From contig JAPZTO010000008.1 in NCBI GenBank assembly GCA_027532775.1, forward strand, positions 1-64,000: a stretch of 64,000 nt of DNA, read 5' to 3'. Below, one piece after another: positions 17,654 through 26,021 of this stretch. The translations under genes and the position numbers were made by a program. Every line of letters begins with the position of its first letter. Position 1 is the stretch's first letter. The notes under the pieces are model-generated. The model ran no database searches. It saw nothing but the letters and a program-made list of their open reading frames with translations, and was not told where the DNA came from. This DNA comes from Beijerinckiaceae bacterium. GTDB lineage: Bacteria > Pseudomonadota > Alphaproteobacteria > Rhizobiales > Beijerinckiaceae.

Positions 17654-18529
17654 ATGGGAGAACCCGACGTGACCGCACCGCAGCCCGCTTTCCTGTTCGA
17701 GGTCCTGCCGATGACGGAGGCAGACCTTCCGTCCGCTGCTACGCTGTCGCGGGTTGTTGGCTGGCCGCACCGGCTGGAGGACTGGCAGTTTGTCTTCAGC
17801 CTCGGGCAGGGGCTGAGCGCCTGGTCGGGCGACCGTCTCGTCGGCACGGCGATGTGGTGGACCTATGCCGGCGCGCAGACGCGGATCGGCATGGTGATTG
17901 TCGACCCGACGATCCAGCGATCCGGCATCGGCCGCAGCCTGATGGAAACGATCACCGCGCAGATGACCACGCCCAGCCTCGTGCTCAATGCCACCAAGGC
18001 GGGCGAGACGCTCTACCGGCAGATGGGATTCCAGCCGGTCGGCACCATCGTGCAGCATCAGGGCGCGGCGTTCGAAGTGCCGCTGGTCCAGCCGGCCCCG
18101 GATTGCCGGATCCGCCCGATGGGCCGCAATGACCGCGACCGGCTGGTCGAGCTGGATGCCCGCGCCCTCGGGTTCCGCCGCGAGGCGGTGATCGATGCGT
18201 TGATCGGCCAGGGCGATGCGGTGCTGCTCGACGAGGGCGACCGCACGATCGGCTTTGCCTTCTACCGCCGCTTCGGACGCGGTTTTGCCATCGGGCCGGT
18301 CGTGGCGCAGGACACGCTGTCCGCCAAGGCGTTGATCGCGCACTGGATCGGCTCGAATGCCGGCATGTTCCTGCGCATCGATGTGCCGGGCGAATCCGGG
18401 CTTTCGGGCTGGTTGACCGATCTCGGCCTCGCGCCGGTGAGCCCCGTCATCACCATGGTGCGGGGCGCACCCCTGGCGCCGCGCGGGGATGTGTTCGCCT
18501 TCGCGATCGCCAATCAGGCGATCGGCTGA
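17654..18529 (+). CDS. GNAT family N-acetyltransferase (two-domain)
   Basis: A 291-residue protein. Residues 10-140 form a GNAT fold with the acetyl-CoA loop VDPTIQRSGIGRSLM (the R/Q-x2-G-x-G/A pattern at 98-105). Residues 145-290 form a second, weaker GNAT-like half typical of YitH-type proteins. It would transfer an acetyl group to an amine or amino acid. The stop codon overlaps the next gene's ATG by one base (TGATG), so it is translationally coupled to the 2-hydroxyacid dehydrogenase. It is divergent from the aldehyde dehydrogenase across a 279-base gap in which I see no gene. Confidence 0.8.
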   Translation: MGEPDVTAPQPAFLFEVLPMTEADLPSAATLSRVVGWPHRLEDWQFVFSLGQGLSAWSGDRLVGTAMWWTYAGAQTRIGMVIVDPTIQRSGIGRSLMETITAQMTTPSLVLNATKAGETLYRQMGFQPVGTIVQHQGAAFEVPLVQPAPDCRIRPMGRNDRDRLVELDARALGFRREAVIDALIGQGDAVLLDEGDRTIGFAFYRRFGRGFAIGPVVAQDTLSAKALIAHWIGSNAGMFLRIDVPGESGLSGWLTDLGLAPVSPVITMVRGAPLAPRGDVFAFAIANQAIG

Positions 18530-19455
18530 TGGCCCTTCTCTACAAGGCCGATCCGGTACGCGGTGCGGAATGGCAGAGTCTGCTGGCGGCCCGGGCGCCC
18601 GATCTACCCTGCTTCGTCTGGCCAGAAACCGGTGATCCCTCGGCCATCCGCTATCTCGCCGTCTGGACTCCGCCGGACCGGATGCTCGAGCGTTTTCCGA
18701 ATGCGGAGATCGTGATCTCGGTCGGGGCCGGGGTCGACCAGTTCGACCTCTCGGGCATTCCCGCGCATATGCCCGTCGTGCGGATGCTCGAGCCCGGCAT
18801 TGCCGAGGGCATGGTCGAATATGTCACCCTCGCCGTGCTGGCGCTGCATCGCGACCTGCCGGCCTATCTCGCCGACCAGCGGGCGGAACGCTGGTCCGCC
18901 ATCCGGCTCCGACCGGCCGCCAGCCGGCGCGTCGGTGTGCTGGGGCTCGGCCAGCTCGGCGAAGCCTGCTGCCGGCGGCTTGCCGCGCTTGGCTTCACCG
19001 TTTCCGGCTGGAGCCGCAGCCCGAAGGCTGTTCCCGGCATCACCTGCCATGCCGGGGCGGAGGCGCTGCCGGGCTTCCTTGCCGGGACCGATATTCTCGT
19101 CTGCCTGCTGCCGCTCACGGCGGAAACGCGCGGCTTCCTCCATGCCGGGCTGTTCGCGCAGCTGCCGCCGGGGGCCGGGCTCGTCAATGCCGGTCGGGGC
19201 CCGCATCTGAGGCAGGAGGACCTGCTGGCGGCGCTGGAGAGCGGACAGATCTCCGCAGCCTTCCTTGATGTGACCGAGCCCGAGCCGCTGCCGCCGGGCC
19301 ATCCGTTCTGGCACCATCCGCGCATCCTGATGACACCGCATATCGCCAGCCAGACCCGCCCGGAAACGGCGGTGGATTTCGTGCTGGAGGTGATCGCCGC
19401 CCATCGCGCGGGAATACCACTGCCGGGGCTGGTGGACCGCCGCCGCGGCTACTGA
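18529..19455 (+). CDS. D-2-hydroxyacid dehydrogenase (GhrA-like)
   Basis: A 308-residue NAD(P)-dependent dehydrogenase. The nucleotide-binding loop is GLGQLG at 139-144. The catalytic set is R223 (NAGRGPH), E252 (DVTEPEPLP) and H271 (MTPHIASQTRP). The short N-terminal domain and these motifs match the glyoxylate/hydroxypyruvate reductase A branch, which reduces 2-keto acids to D-hydroxyacids in the cytoplasm. It could process keto acids formed by the neighbouring aminotransferase or oxidases. It is coupled to the upstream GNAT gene and followed by a 151-base regulatory gap. Confidence 0.85.
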   Translation: MALLYKADPVRGAEWQSLLAARAPDLPCFVWPETGDPSAIRYLAVWTPPDRMLERFPNAEIVISVGAGVDQFDLSGIPAHMPVVRMLEPGIAEGMVEYVTLAVLALHRDLPAYLADQRAERWSAIRLRPAASRRVGVLGLGQLGEACCRRLAALGFTVSGWSRSPKAVPGITCHAGAEALPGFLAGTDILVCLLPLTAETRGFLHAGLFAQLPPGAGLVNAGRGPHLRQEDLLAALESGQISAAFLDVTEPEPLPPGHPFWHHPRILMTPHIASQTRPETAVDFVLEVIAAHRAGIPLPGLVDRRRGY

Positions 19456-19468
19456 GCCCTTTTCCGGC

Positions 19469-19487
19469 GCACGGCATAAAATGCTGC
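19469..19487. promoter_or_regulatory. operator-like dyad before the aminotransferase gene
   Basis: GCACGGCATAAAATGCTGC, with core GGCAT-AAA-ATGCT (one arm mismatch). The same 19 bases in reverse complement, with one difference, precede the downstream Lrp gene (21035-21053). It lies about 120 bases before the aminotransferase start, a likely Lrp-family binding site. Confidence 0.5.
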
Positions 19488-19499
19488 GGGCCCGCCGAG

Positions 19500-19541
19500 T
19501 TCGACAGGCTTGTCCGCCGCGGCCGGTCAATTCGACAGGCT
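19500..19541. repeat. direct repeat TTCGACAGGCT x2
   Basis: Two identical 11-base copies start at 19500 and 19531, a 31-base period (about three helical turns), between the dyad and the aminotransferase start. It may be a second regulator-binding element or part of the promoter. Confidence 0.35.
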
Positions 19542-19606
19542 GCACCGGGTTGTGCCGCTAGGCTTCCACCACGCGCCCGGAAGCGCGCCGTGTCCCGGAG
19601 GTTGCC

Positions 19607-20983
19607 ATGCTGGCCAATTCGCTGATCGAGCTTGACCGCGAACATTACGTCCATCCCGTCTCGGCCTACCGGGTCCATGAGGCGAAGGGTGCGACCGTCC
19701 TGCAGAGCGCGAAGGGCATGTTCGTGCGCGATGCCGAAGGCCGCGACCTGCTCGATGCCTTTGCCGGGCTCTGGTGCGTCAATATCGGCTATGGCCATGA
19801 AAGCGTGGTCGAGGCTGCTGCCGAGCAGATGCGCAAGCTGCCTTACGCCACCGGCTATTTCGGCTTCGCCTCGGAGCCGGCGATCCGGCTGGCGGCCAAG
19901 CTGGCGGAGATCGCGCCCGAGGGGCTGAGCCGCGTCTATTTCAGCCAGGGCGGCTCGGATGCGATCGACAGCGCGATCCGGCTGATCACGCATTACCACA
20001 ACGCGATCGGCAAGCCGACTAAGAAGCAGTTCATTGCCCTGCAGAAGGGCTATCACGGCTCCTCCTCGATGGGGGCAGGCATGACGGCCCTGCCGGTCTT
20101 CCACCGCAATTTCGACCTGCCCAATGCCAACCAGCATCACATTCCCTCGCCCTATCCCTACCGGAACCCGGAAGGTGGTTCGGACGAGGCGGTGATCGCC
20201 TCCTCGGTGGCGGCCTTGCGGGCGAAGGTGGCGGAACTCGGCGCGGAGAATGTCGCGGCCTTTTTCTGTGAGCCGATCCAGGGTTCGGGCGGCGTGATCG
20301 TGCCGCCGCGCGGCTGGCTGAAGGCGATGCGCGAGACCGCGCGCGAGCTCGACATCCTGTTCCTCGCCGACGAGGTGATTACCGGGTTCGGCCGCACCGG
20401 GCCGATGTTTGCCTGCGAGGCCGAAGGCGTCTCGCCTGACCTGATGACGGTCGCGAAAGGGCTGACTGCCGGCTATGCGCCGATGGGCGCGGTCCTGATT
20501 TCCGAGAAAGTCTATGCCGGCATCGCCGACGGCGCCGCCCCGGATGCCGTGATCGGCCATGGCTATACCTATTCCGGCCATCCGGTCAGCGCGGCGGTCG
20601 CGCTCGAGGTGATCCGACTCTACGAGAGCGGCATCCTCGCCAATGGCCAGCAGGTCGGCCAGCTCTTCGAGGCGGGGCTCCGTCGCCTCGCTGCGCACCC
20701 GCTGGTCGGCGATGCGCGGGCGCGTGGCATGCTCGGCGCGCTGGAACTTGTGACCGACAAGGCCGGCAAGACGCCGTTCGATCCGTCGATCAAGCTGTCA
20801 GACAGGCTTTTTGCCAACGGCTATCGCAACGGCATCCTGTTCCGCGCCTTCGCCGACGGAACGATCGGGCTTGCCCCTGCCTTGTCCTGCACTGGCGAGG
20901 AGATGGGCGAGTTGCTTGGCCGGCTGGAGCGCACGCTCGATGATACGCTGGCCGAGCGCGAGGTTCGCGCCGCATTGCGGTGA
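19607..20983 (+). CDS. class-III omega-aminotransferase
   Basis: A 458-residue PLP aminotransferase. The cofactor lysine is K284 in TVAKGLTAGYAPMGA, the pyridine-N Asp is D255 in FLADEVITGFGRTG, and the phosphate-binding Ser/Gly segment is QGGSDAIDSA near 114-123. The N-terminal HPVSAYRVHE and GLWCVNIGYGH resemble beta-alanine/pyruvate and putrescine/pyruvate aminotransferases. It would move an amino group from an omega-amine to pyruvate or a similar acceptor, giving a semialdehyde for the nearby aldehyde dehydrogenases. It is flanked by two matching dyads and followed by an Lrp gene in the same direction. Confidence 0.9.
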   Translation: MLANSLIELDREHYVHPVSAYRVHEAKGATVLQSAKGMFVRDAEGRDLLDAFAGLWCVNIGYGHESVVEAAAEQMRKLPYATGYFGFASEPAIRLAAKLAEIAPEGLSRVYFSQGGSDAIDSAIRLITHYHNAIGKPTKKQFIALQKGYHGSSSMGAGMTALPVFHRNFDLPNANQHHIPSPYPYRNPEGGSDEAVIASSVAALRAKVAELGAENVAAFFCEPIQGSGGVIVPPRGWLKAMRETARELDILFLADEVITGFGRTGPMFACEAEGVSPDLMTVAKGLTAGYAPMGAVLISEKVYAGIADGAAPDAVIGHGYTYSGHPVSAAVALEVIRLYESGILANGQQVGQLFEAGLRRLAAHPLVGDARARGMLGALELVTDKAGKTPFDPSIKLSDRLFANGYRNGILFRAFADGTIGLAPALSCTGEEMGELLGRLERTLDDTLAEREVRAALR

Positions 20984-21034
20984 GGAATGGACAGGGGGTT
21001 GTTGGCGAGGCCGATTCCGGCCTAGCCTGCGGGC

Positions 21035-21053
21035 GCGGCATTTTATGCCGTGC
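21035..21053. promoter_or_regulatory. operator-like dyad before the Lrp gene
   Basis: Contains the perfect dyad GGCAT-TTT-ATGCC (21037-21049), 43 bases before the regulator start. The reverse complement of the whole 19 bases matches 19469-19487 with one difference, pointing to autoregulation plus control of the aminotransferase. Confidence 0.55.
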
Positions 21054-21092
21054 CACCGGGGCGTGTCGCCCGGTGGTCGAGGGGTAGCGCGC

Positions 21093-21587
21093 ATGGCCAC
21101 ATCTTCGAAACTGGACAGGATCGACCTGAAGATCCTTGCCGAATTGCAGAAGAACGGTCGCATCACCAATGTCGACCTGGCCAATGCCGTGGGCCTTTCT
21201 CCCAGCCCCTGCCTCACGCGGGTGAAGCGGCTGGAAAGCGCCGGCTATATCACCGGTTACGGTGCGCAGCTCCATCTGCGCAAGCTCGGTGACGTGCTGC
21301 TCATCTTCACCGAAGTCACGCTTTCGGACCATCGTTCGGACGATTTCGCCCGGTTCGAGGCTGCGATCCGGGGCGTGCCGGAAATCATCGAGTGCCATCT
21401 TGTCAGCGGGGGCTACGATTACCTGCTGAAATTCGTCACCTCGGGCGTGAACCATTACCAGAGCGTGATCGAGGCCCTGCTCGACCGGAATATCGGCATC
21501 GAGAAATACTTCAGCTACATCGTCATCAAGTCGCCTTTCGTGAAGCATCACTACCCGATCGACCGGCTGTTCAACCGCGACGAATAA
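21093..21587 (+). CDS. Lrp/AsnC family transcriptional regulator
   Basis: A 164-residue protein. The N-terminal HTH (KLDRIDLKILAELQKNGRIT, recognition region SPSPCLTRVKRLESAGYI) is followed by the RAM ligand domain (EIIECHLVSGGYDYLLKFV). The C-terminal segment RNIGIEKYFSYIVIKSPFVK resembles the PutR/BkdR-type branch of Lrp activators for amino-acid catabolism. The start at 21093 has only a weak GAGG upstream; longer readings run into the aminotransferase. Ligand probably the amine or amino acid handled by the cluster (inference). A perfect dyad sits 43 bases upstream. Confidence 0.85.
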   Translation: MATSSKLDRIDLKILAELQKNGRITNVDLANAVGLSPSPCLTRVKRLESAGYITGYGAQLHLRKLGDVLLIFTEVTLSDHRSDDFARFEAAIRGVPEIIECHLVSGGYDYLLKFVTSGVNHYQSVIEALLDRNIGIEKYFSYIVIKSPFVKHHYPIDRLFNRDE

Positions 21588-21715
21588 GCCGTCCGGCAGG
21601 CCGCACAATCTGCCGCGACCGCTTCCGATTCGGCATGGATCACCGTGCATCCGCCCGAGTTCGGGATTTTGCGCATCCCGCCCCGCCTAACCTTTCCCTG
21701 GCGGCAATGACACGA

Positions 21716-21763
21716 CCGGAAAGTGACTTGTCCGGAATGTGATTTGGCCGGAGAGCGAGGGCA
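21716..21763 (+). repeat. 16-bp imperfect tandem repeat in the AraC leader
   Basis: Copies starting CCGGAAAGTGACTTGT (21716) and CCGGAATGTGATTTGG (21732) are followed by a degenerate third (CCGGAGAGCGAGGGCA, 21748) that runs up to the start codon. It may be a regulator-binding array or a slippage product. Confidence 0.4.
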
Positions 21764-21765
21764 GC

Positions 21766-22191
21766 ATGATGCATCTGACTCTGGGGAATTCCCTTGCGAC
21801 AGGCGTCGCCGCGCAGCCGCGGATCCGCCGCACCGATCTGGACGATATCCGGAGCTATATCGAACGGAACTATGCCGAGCGGCTGGCCCTCGAAGACCTC
21901 GCCGACAGGGCCGGGCTCAGCGTCTTCCGCTTCGTCACGCTGTTCCGCCGCCGGTTCGGCGTCTCGCCCTATCGCTTCCTGTCCATGGTGCGGGTCCAGG
22001 CTGCGCAGCAACTCCTGCTCGAGGGCACGCCGCCGGCCATCGCGGCGATCGAGGTCGGGTTCTGTGACCAATCCCATCTCTGCCGGCATTTCCGCTCGCT
22101 CTGCGGCACGACGCCGGGACGCTTCCTCGCGGCCCGGATGGAACTGCCGGTCGCGTCCAACACCAACAGCCGGAGGGCCATCGCCCCATGA
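21766..22191 (+). CDS. AraC-type DNA-binding protein (HTH domain only)
   Basis: A 141-residue protein consisting almost only of the two-HTH AraC DNA-binding domain (about residues 18-120). The first HTH is around LALEDLADRAGLSVFRFVTLFRRRFG, and the second around AIAAIEVGFCDQSHLCRHFRSLCGTTPGRF, the classic AraC/XylS signature. There is no ligand domain, as in SoxS/MarA-type regulators, so activity is probably set by its level. It heads the overlapping plus-strand catabolic operon (stop overlaps the next start by 4 bases) and is preceded by 16-bp tandem repeats. Confidence 0.85.
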   Translation: MMHLTLGNSLATGVAAQPRIRRTDLDDIRSYIERNYAERLALEDLADRAGLSVFRFVTLFRRRFGVSPYRFLSMVRVQAAQQLLLEGTPPAIAAIEVGFCDQSHLCRHFRSLCGTTPGRFLAARMELPVASNTNSRRAIAP

Positions 22192-22895
22192 CACCGCGCG
22201 AAAGCCTGCAGCATTTCAAGGTCCTCACCTTCGATGTCGTCGGGACGCTGATCGATTTCGAGGGCGGCATGCTGGCCTATCTGCGCCAGTCCGGCGCGGC
22301 GCCGGCCTCCGTCAGCGACGAGGCCATCCTGGATGCCTACCGCGCCTCGCGCACGGCCGGGAAGACCCTGCGCTACCCGGATGATCTCGAGCGCGCCTAT
22401 TTCGACCTCGTCCGCGATTGCGGGCTGAAGGATGACCGCGCGCTGGCGCGCGGCTTCCGTGACTCGGCCGAGTTCTGGCCGGCCTTTCCGGATTCGGTCG
22501 CGGCGCTTGCCCGGCTCCGGACGCGCTATCGCCTCGTGGCGATGACCAATGCGCAGCGCTGGGCGCTGGATCATTTCGCCCGGACGCTCGGCAGCCCGTT
22601 CTGGGACAGCATCACGGTGGACGAGGCCTTGTGCGAGAAACCCGATCCGAATTTCTTCGGCTTTGCCCGCGGGCGGATCAGCCGGTCCGGTTTCGTGCGC
22701 GACCAGATCCTCCATGTCGCGCAGAGCCAGTATCATGATATCGGCGTGGCCAAGGCGCTCGGCTACACCACCTGCTGGATCGAGCGGCGGCAGGGCCAGA
22801 GGGGCTTCGGCGGCACCATCGCCGTCGAGGCGCTGACGAAGCCGGATTTCCATTTCTCGACCCTGGCGGGTCTGGCCGACGAGGCCGGGCTGTGA
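22188..22895 (+). CDS. HAD hydrolase, 2-haloacid dehalogenase-like
   Basis: A 235-residue HAD protein. Motif I is TFDVVGTLIDFEGG (DVVGTL, Asp nucleophile), motif II is AMTNAQR, motif III is the Lys in CEKPDPNFF, and motif IV lies near HVAQSQYHDIGVA. It is distantly similar in layout to the HAD at 15061, which also sits next to FAD oxidase and aldehyde dehydrogenase genes. Overlaps of 4 bases on both sides (ATGA and GTGA) tie it to the AraC and aldehyde dehydrogenase genes. A hydrolytic or phosphatase role on a pathway intermediate is inferred; the substrate is unknown. Confidence 0.8.
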   Translation: MTPRESLQHFKVLTFDVVGTLIDFEGGMLAYLRQSGAAPASVSDEAILDAYRASRTAGKTLRYPDDLERAYFDLVRDCGLKDDRALARGFRDSAEFWPAFPDSVAALARLRTRYRLVAMTNAQRWALDHFARTLGSPFWDSITVDEALCEKPDPNFFGFARGRISRSGFVRDQILHVAQSQYHDIGVAKALGYTTCWIERRQGQRGFGGTIAVEALTKPDFHFSTLAGLADEAGL

Positions 22896-24343
22896 GCGCG
22901 CCGGTTCTCACCCGTCCGGAGCTTCTCCGCACCCAGGCGCTGATCGGCGGTGAATGGGTGGGCGAGGGGAGCTTCCCCGTCACCAACCCGGCCACCGGCG
23001 GGGAGATTGCCCGCGTGCCGCATCTCGGCGCGGCCGAGGCCGAGTTGGCCGTGCTGGCGGCCGAGCGCGCCTTCAAGCCCTGGGCGAAGCTGCAGGCCAG
23101 GGAACGCAGCGCGATTCTCCGGCGCTGGTTCACCCTGATCATGGCCAATCAGGAGGATCTGGCCCGGCTGATGACCGCCGAGCAGGGCAAGCCGCTGGTC
23201 GAATCCCGCGGGGAGGTGGCCTATGCCGCGTCCTTCGTGGAGTTCAATGCGGAGGAGGCGAAGCGCGTCTATGGCGAGACGATGCCCTCGCCCTTCCCGA
23301 ATACGCGGATCATCGTCCAGAAGCAGCCGATCGGTGTCGCGGCGGCGATCACGCCGTGGAATTTCCCGGCGGCGATGATCACTCGGAAATGCGCGCCCGG
23401 CCTCGCGGCGGGCTGCACCTTCGTGGTCAAGCCCGCGCCGGACACGCCGCTCACCGCGCTCGCCCTCGGCCAGCTCGCGCTCGAGGCGGGCATGCCGCCG
23501 GGCGTGCTCAACATCGTCACCGGCGATGCCGTGGCGATCGGCGAGGTCTTCACCACCCATCCGGCGGTGCGCTTCATCGGCTTTACCGGCTCGACCCCGG
23601 TCGGCAAGCTGCTGATGCGGCAGGCCGCCTCGACCGTGAAGAAGGTGGCGCTCGAACTCGGGGGCAATGCGCCCTTCATCGTGTTCGACGATGCCGATCT
23701 CGGCAAGGCGGTGGAGGGGGCGATTGCCGCGAAGTTCCGGAATATGGGCCAGACCTGTGTCTGCACCAACCGGCTCTTCGTGCAGGCCGGCATCCATGAT
23801 CGCTTCGTCGAGGCCTTCGCGCGGGCGGTGGCTGCGCTCAAGGTCGGCCCCGGCGATGCGGAGGGCGTGGTGCAGGGGCCGCTGATCAATGCGCGCGCGG
23901 TCGAGAAGGTCGAGCGCCATGTCGCCGATGCGCTGGCCCGGGGCGCGCGGGTCGCCACGGGCGGCACCGTGCATCCGCTGGGCGGGACCTTTTTCACGCC
24001 GACCGTGCTGGCCGGGGCCACGCCCGGGATGATGCTGGCGCAGGAAGAAACTTTCGGCCCGGTGGCGGCGGTGTTCCGCTTCGAGACCGAGGAGGAGGTG
24101 GTGCGCCTCGCCAATGCCACGCCCTATGGCCTTGCTGCCTATTTCTACACGAAGGATCTCGGCCGTGCCTTCCGGGTGGCGGAGGAACTGGAAGCCGGGA
24201 TGATCGGCATCAATGCCGCCATGCTCGGCAACGAGATCGCGCCGTTTGGCGGGGTCAAGGAATCCGGCCTCGGGCGCGAGGGCGGCCGGCACGGAATCGA
24301 GGAATATCTCGAGATGAAATACATGCTGGTCGGGGGGCTCTGA
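22892..24343 (+). CDS. succinate-semialdehyde dehydrogenase-like aldehyde dehydrogenase
   Basis: A 483-residue ALDH with a GTG start overlapping the HAD stop. E255 lies in VALELGGNAPFIV and C289 in MGQTCVCTNR; N157 lies in TPWNFPAAMITRK. The last motif, the FRNMGQTCV block and the C-terminal KESGLGREGG fit the GabD branch (succinate or glutarate semialdehyde to the acid with NADP+). The double Cys (C289, C291) near the nucleophile is usual in that branch. Placed ahead of amine-oxidising flavoenzymes, it probably finishes oxidation of a 4- or 5-carbon semialdehyde. Confidence 0.85.
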   Translation: MSAPVLTRPELLRTQALIGGEWVGEGSFPVTNPATGGEIARVPHLGAAEAELAVLAAERAFKPWAKLQARERSAILRRWFTLIMANQEDLARLMTAEQGKPLVESRGEVAYAASFVEFNAEEAKRVYGETMPSPFPNTRIIVQKQPIGVAAAITPWNFPAAMITRKCAPGLAAGCTFVVKPAPDTPLTALALGQLALEAGMPPGVLNIVTGDAVAIGEVFTTHPAVRFIGFTGSTPVGKLLMRQAASTVKKVALELGGNAPFIVFDDADLGKAVEGAIAAKFRNMGQTCVCTNRLFVQAGIHDRFVEAFARAVAALKVGPGDAEGVVQGPLINARAVEKVERHVADALARGARVATGGTVHPLGGTFFTPTVLAGATPGMMLAQEETFGPVAAVFRFETEEEVVRLANATPYGLAAYFYTKDLGRAFRVAEELEAGMIGINAAMLGNEIAPFGGVKESGLGREGGRHGIEEYLEMKYMLVGGL

Positions 24344-24663
24344 TGGGCAGCTCCGGGCAAGCCCGCTTCATCCGCCTCGGCGAGACGAGCCGGGCGCGGA
24401 TCGCGCTGACGGTCGATGGCGAGACGATCGAGGCGCTGGAGGGCGACAGCCTGCTCGTCGCCATCCTGACGGCGCGCGGCCGGCTGCGCCGCTCGGAATT
24501 CGGGCCCGAGGCGCGGTCGGGCTTCTGCCTGATGGCGGCCTGCCAGGATTGCTGGGTCTGGACCGCCGACGGTCATCGCCTGCGCGCCTGCGATACGCCG
24601 GCCAGAGCCGGGCTTTCCCTTGTCACCGAACAACCGGAACTGTCATGGCCGAACCGCGCATAA
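24343..24663 (+). CDS. small [2Fe-2S] ferredoxin subunit, HcnA/opine-oxidase gamma type
   Basis: A 106-residue plant-type ferredoxin-like subunit. Cluster ligands are C62-x4-C67-x2-C70 and C83 (FCLMAACQDC ... RACDTP), in the order of HcnA, sarcosine-oxidase alpha N-terminus and D-hydroxyproline dehydrogenase gamma. It would pass electrons between flavins of the two larger subunits encoded next. The ATG overlaps the ALDH stop (TGATG). Its 3-prime end overlaps the next gene by 19 bases, so subunit production is coupled. Confidence 0.85.
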   Translation: MGSSGQARFIRLGETSRARIALTVDGETIEALEGDSLLVAILTARGRLRRSEFGPEARSGFCLMAACQDCWVWTADGHRLRACDTPARAGLSLVTEQPELSWPNRA

Positions 24664-26021
24664 TCATCGTCGGGGCCGGGCCTGCCGGCATCCGCGCCGC
24701 CGGGATGCTGGTCGCGGCCGGGTTGCGCCCCGTCCTGCTGGACGAGGGCCAGCGCGATGGCGGGCAGATCTATCGCCGCCAGCCGGAAGGATTCACCCGG
24801 ACGCCCGAACAGCTGTACGGCACCGAGGCCGCGCGCGCCGTTGCCTTGCATCAGAGCTTCGAGCGGCTGAAACCGCAGATCGATTACCGCCCCCGCCACC
24901 TCGCCTGGAACGTGGCGGATGGCGTGGTCCATACGATCAGCGAGGGAAAGCCGGGCCAGTTCGCCTATGACGTGCTGATCATTGCCGCCGGGGCGACCGA
25001 CCGGCTGCTGCCGGTCAAGGGCTGGCAGCATGCCGGCGTCTACAGCCTCGGGGGGGCGCAGATCGCGCTCAAGGCGCAGGCCTGCGCCATCGGGCGCAAG
25101 GTGGTGTTCCTCGGCACCGGGCCGCTGCTGCAACTGGTGGCGCTGCAATATCACAAGGCCGGCGCACAAGTGGTGGCGCTGCTCGATACCTCGCCGTTCC
25201 TCAAGCAAGTGCTGGCGCTGCCGAAGCTTGCCGCCCGGCCGGCCATGCTGGTCAAGGGCCTGCGCCTCGTCGGTGGGCTGATGGCTTCCGGGATGGCGAT
25301 CCATCGCGGCGTCACGCCGGTCGAAATCCATGGCGAGGCCGAAGCCGGAGTGACCGGCGTCAGCGTCCGGCTGGCCTCGGGCGAGATCCGGCGTTTCGAT
25401 TGCGATGCCGTCGGCCTCGGCTATCACCTCAGGCCGGAAGCGCAACTGGCCGATCTTGCGCGCTGCGCTTTCACTTTCGATGCGAAGACCCGACAATTCT
25501 GGCCCGAGATCGATGCCGATGGGCGCAGCTCGGTGGCGGGTGTCTATCTCGCCGGTGATGGCGTGCGGACGCAAGGCGCCGATGGCGCCGAGATTTCCGG
25601 TGCGCTTGCGGCCTGTGCCGTGCTGGCCGATCTCGGGCGGCCGGTGCCGGAAGCCGAGCGGGCGGCCCTCCGGGAGCAGGGGCGTATCATGGAACGGTTC
25701 CGCGAGGGGATCGCGGAGGCCTATCCCTGGCCCGCCCATCTGGCTGCCGATTTGCCGGATGATGCCATCCTTTGCCGCTGCGAAGGCATCACGGTGGGTG
25801 AATTGCGCGAGGCTGCCACCGAGAAGGGCGCCGACGAGGTCAACCGCGCCAAGGCGCTGACCCGGGTCGGGATGGGCCGCTGCCAGGGGCGCTATTGCGG
25901 GCATGCCGGGGCGGAGATCGTTGCCGCCGCCACCGGTGTTCCGCTCGAGGCTGTCGGCAGGCTGCGCGGGCAGGCGCCGGTCAAGCCGCTGCCTGTCGCA
26001 GCCGGGGAGGTGCAGCCATGA
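24645..26021 (+). CDS. NAD/FAD-type oxidoreductase subunit with BFD [2Fe-2S] domain (HcnB/OoxA-like)
   Basis: A 458-residue flavoprotein. Residues 5-15 hold the FAD dinucleotide motif IIIVGAGPAGI, and a second nucleotide-binding region lies near GRKVVFLGTGPLL. The C-terminus from about 372 is a BFD-type iron-sulfur domain with C377-x-C379 (LCRCEG) and C413-x4-C418 (CQGRYC). This is the alpha-type subunit of HcnABC, opine oxidase and D-hydroxyproline dehydrogenase. The ATG at 24645 lies inside the previous gene. The next gene overlaps by 4 bases with a strong GGGGAGG before its start. Confidence 0.85.
   Translation: MAEPRIIIVGAGPAGIRAAGMLVAAGLRPVLLDEGQRDGGQIYRRQPEGFTRTPEQLYGTEAARAVALHQSFERLKPQIDYRPRHLAWNVADGVVHTISEGKPGQFAYDVLIIAAGATDRLLPVKGWQHAGVYSLGGAQIALKAQACAIGRKVVFLGTGPLLQLVALQYHKAGAQVVALLDTSPFLKQVLALPKLAARPAMLVKGLRLVGGLMASGMAIHRGVTPVEIHGEAEAGVTGVSVRLASGEIRRFDCDAVGLGYHLRPEAQLADLARCAFTFDAKTRQFWPEIDADGRSSVAGVYLAGDGVRTQGADGAEISGALAACAVLADLGRPVPEAERAALREQGRIMERFREGIAEAYPWPAHLAADLPDDAILCRCEGITVGELREAATEKGADEVNRAKALTRVGMGRCQGRYCGHAGAEIVAAATGVPLEAVGRLRGQAPVKPLPVAAGEVQP

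Noticed and set aside
22763-24292. Minus-strand open frame of 509 codons opposite the GabD-like gene
   Set aside because: Shadow frame of a gene that is tightly overlapped by its operon neighbours on the plus strand.
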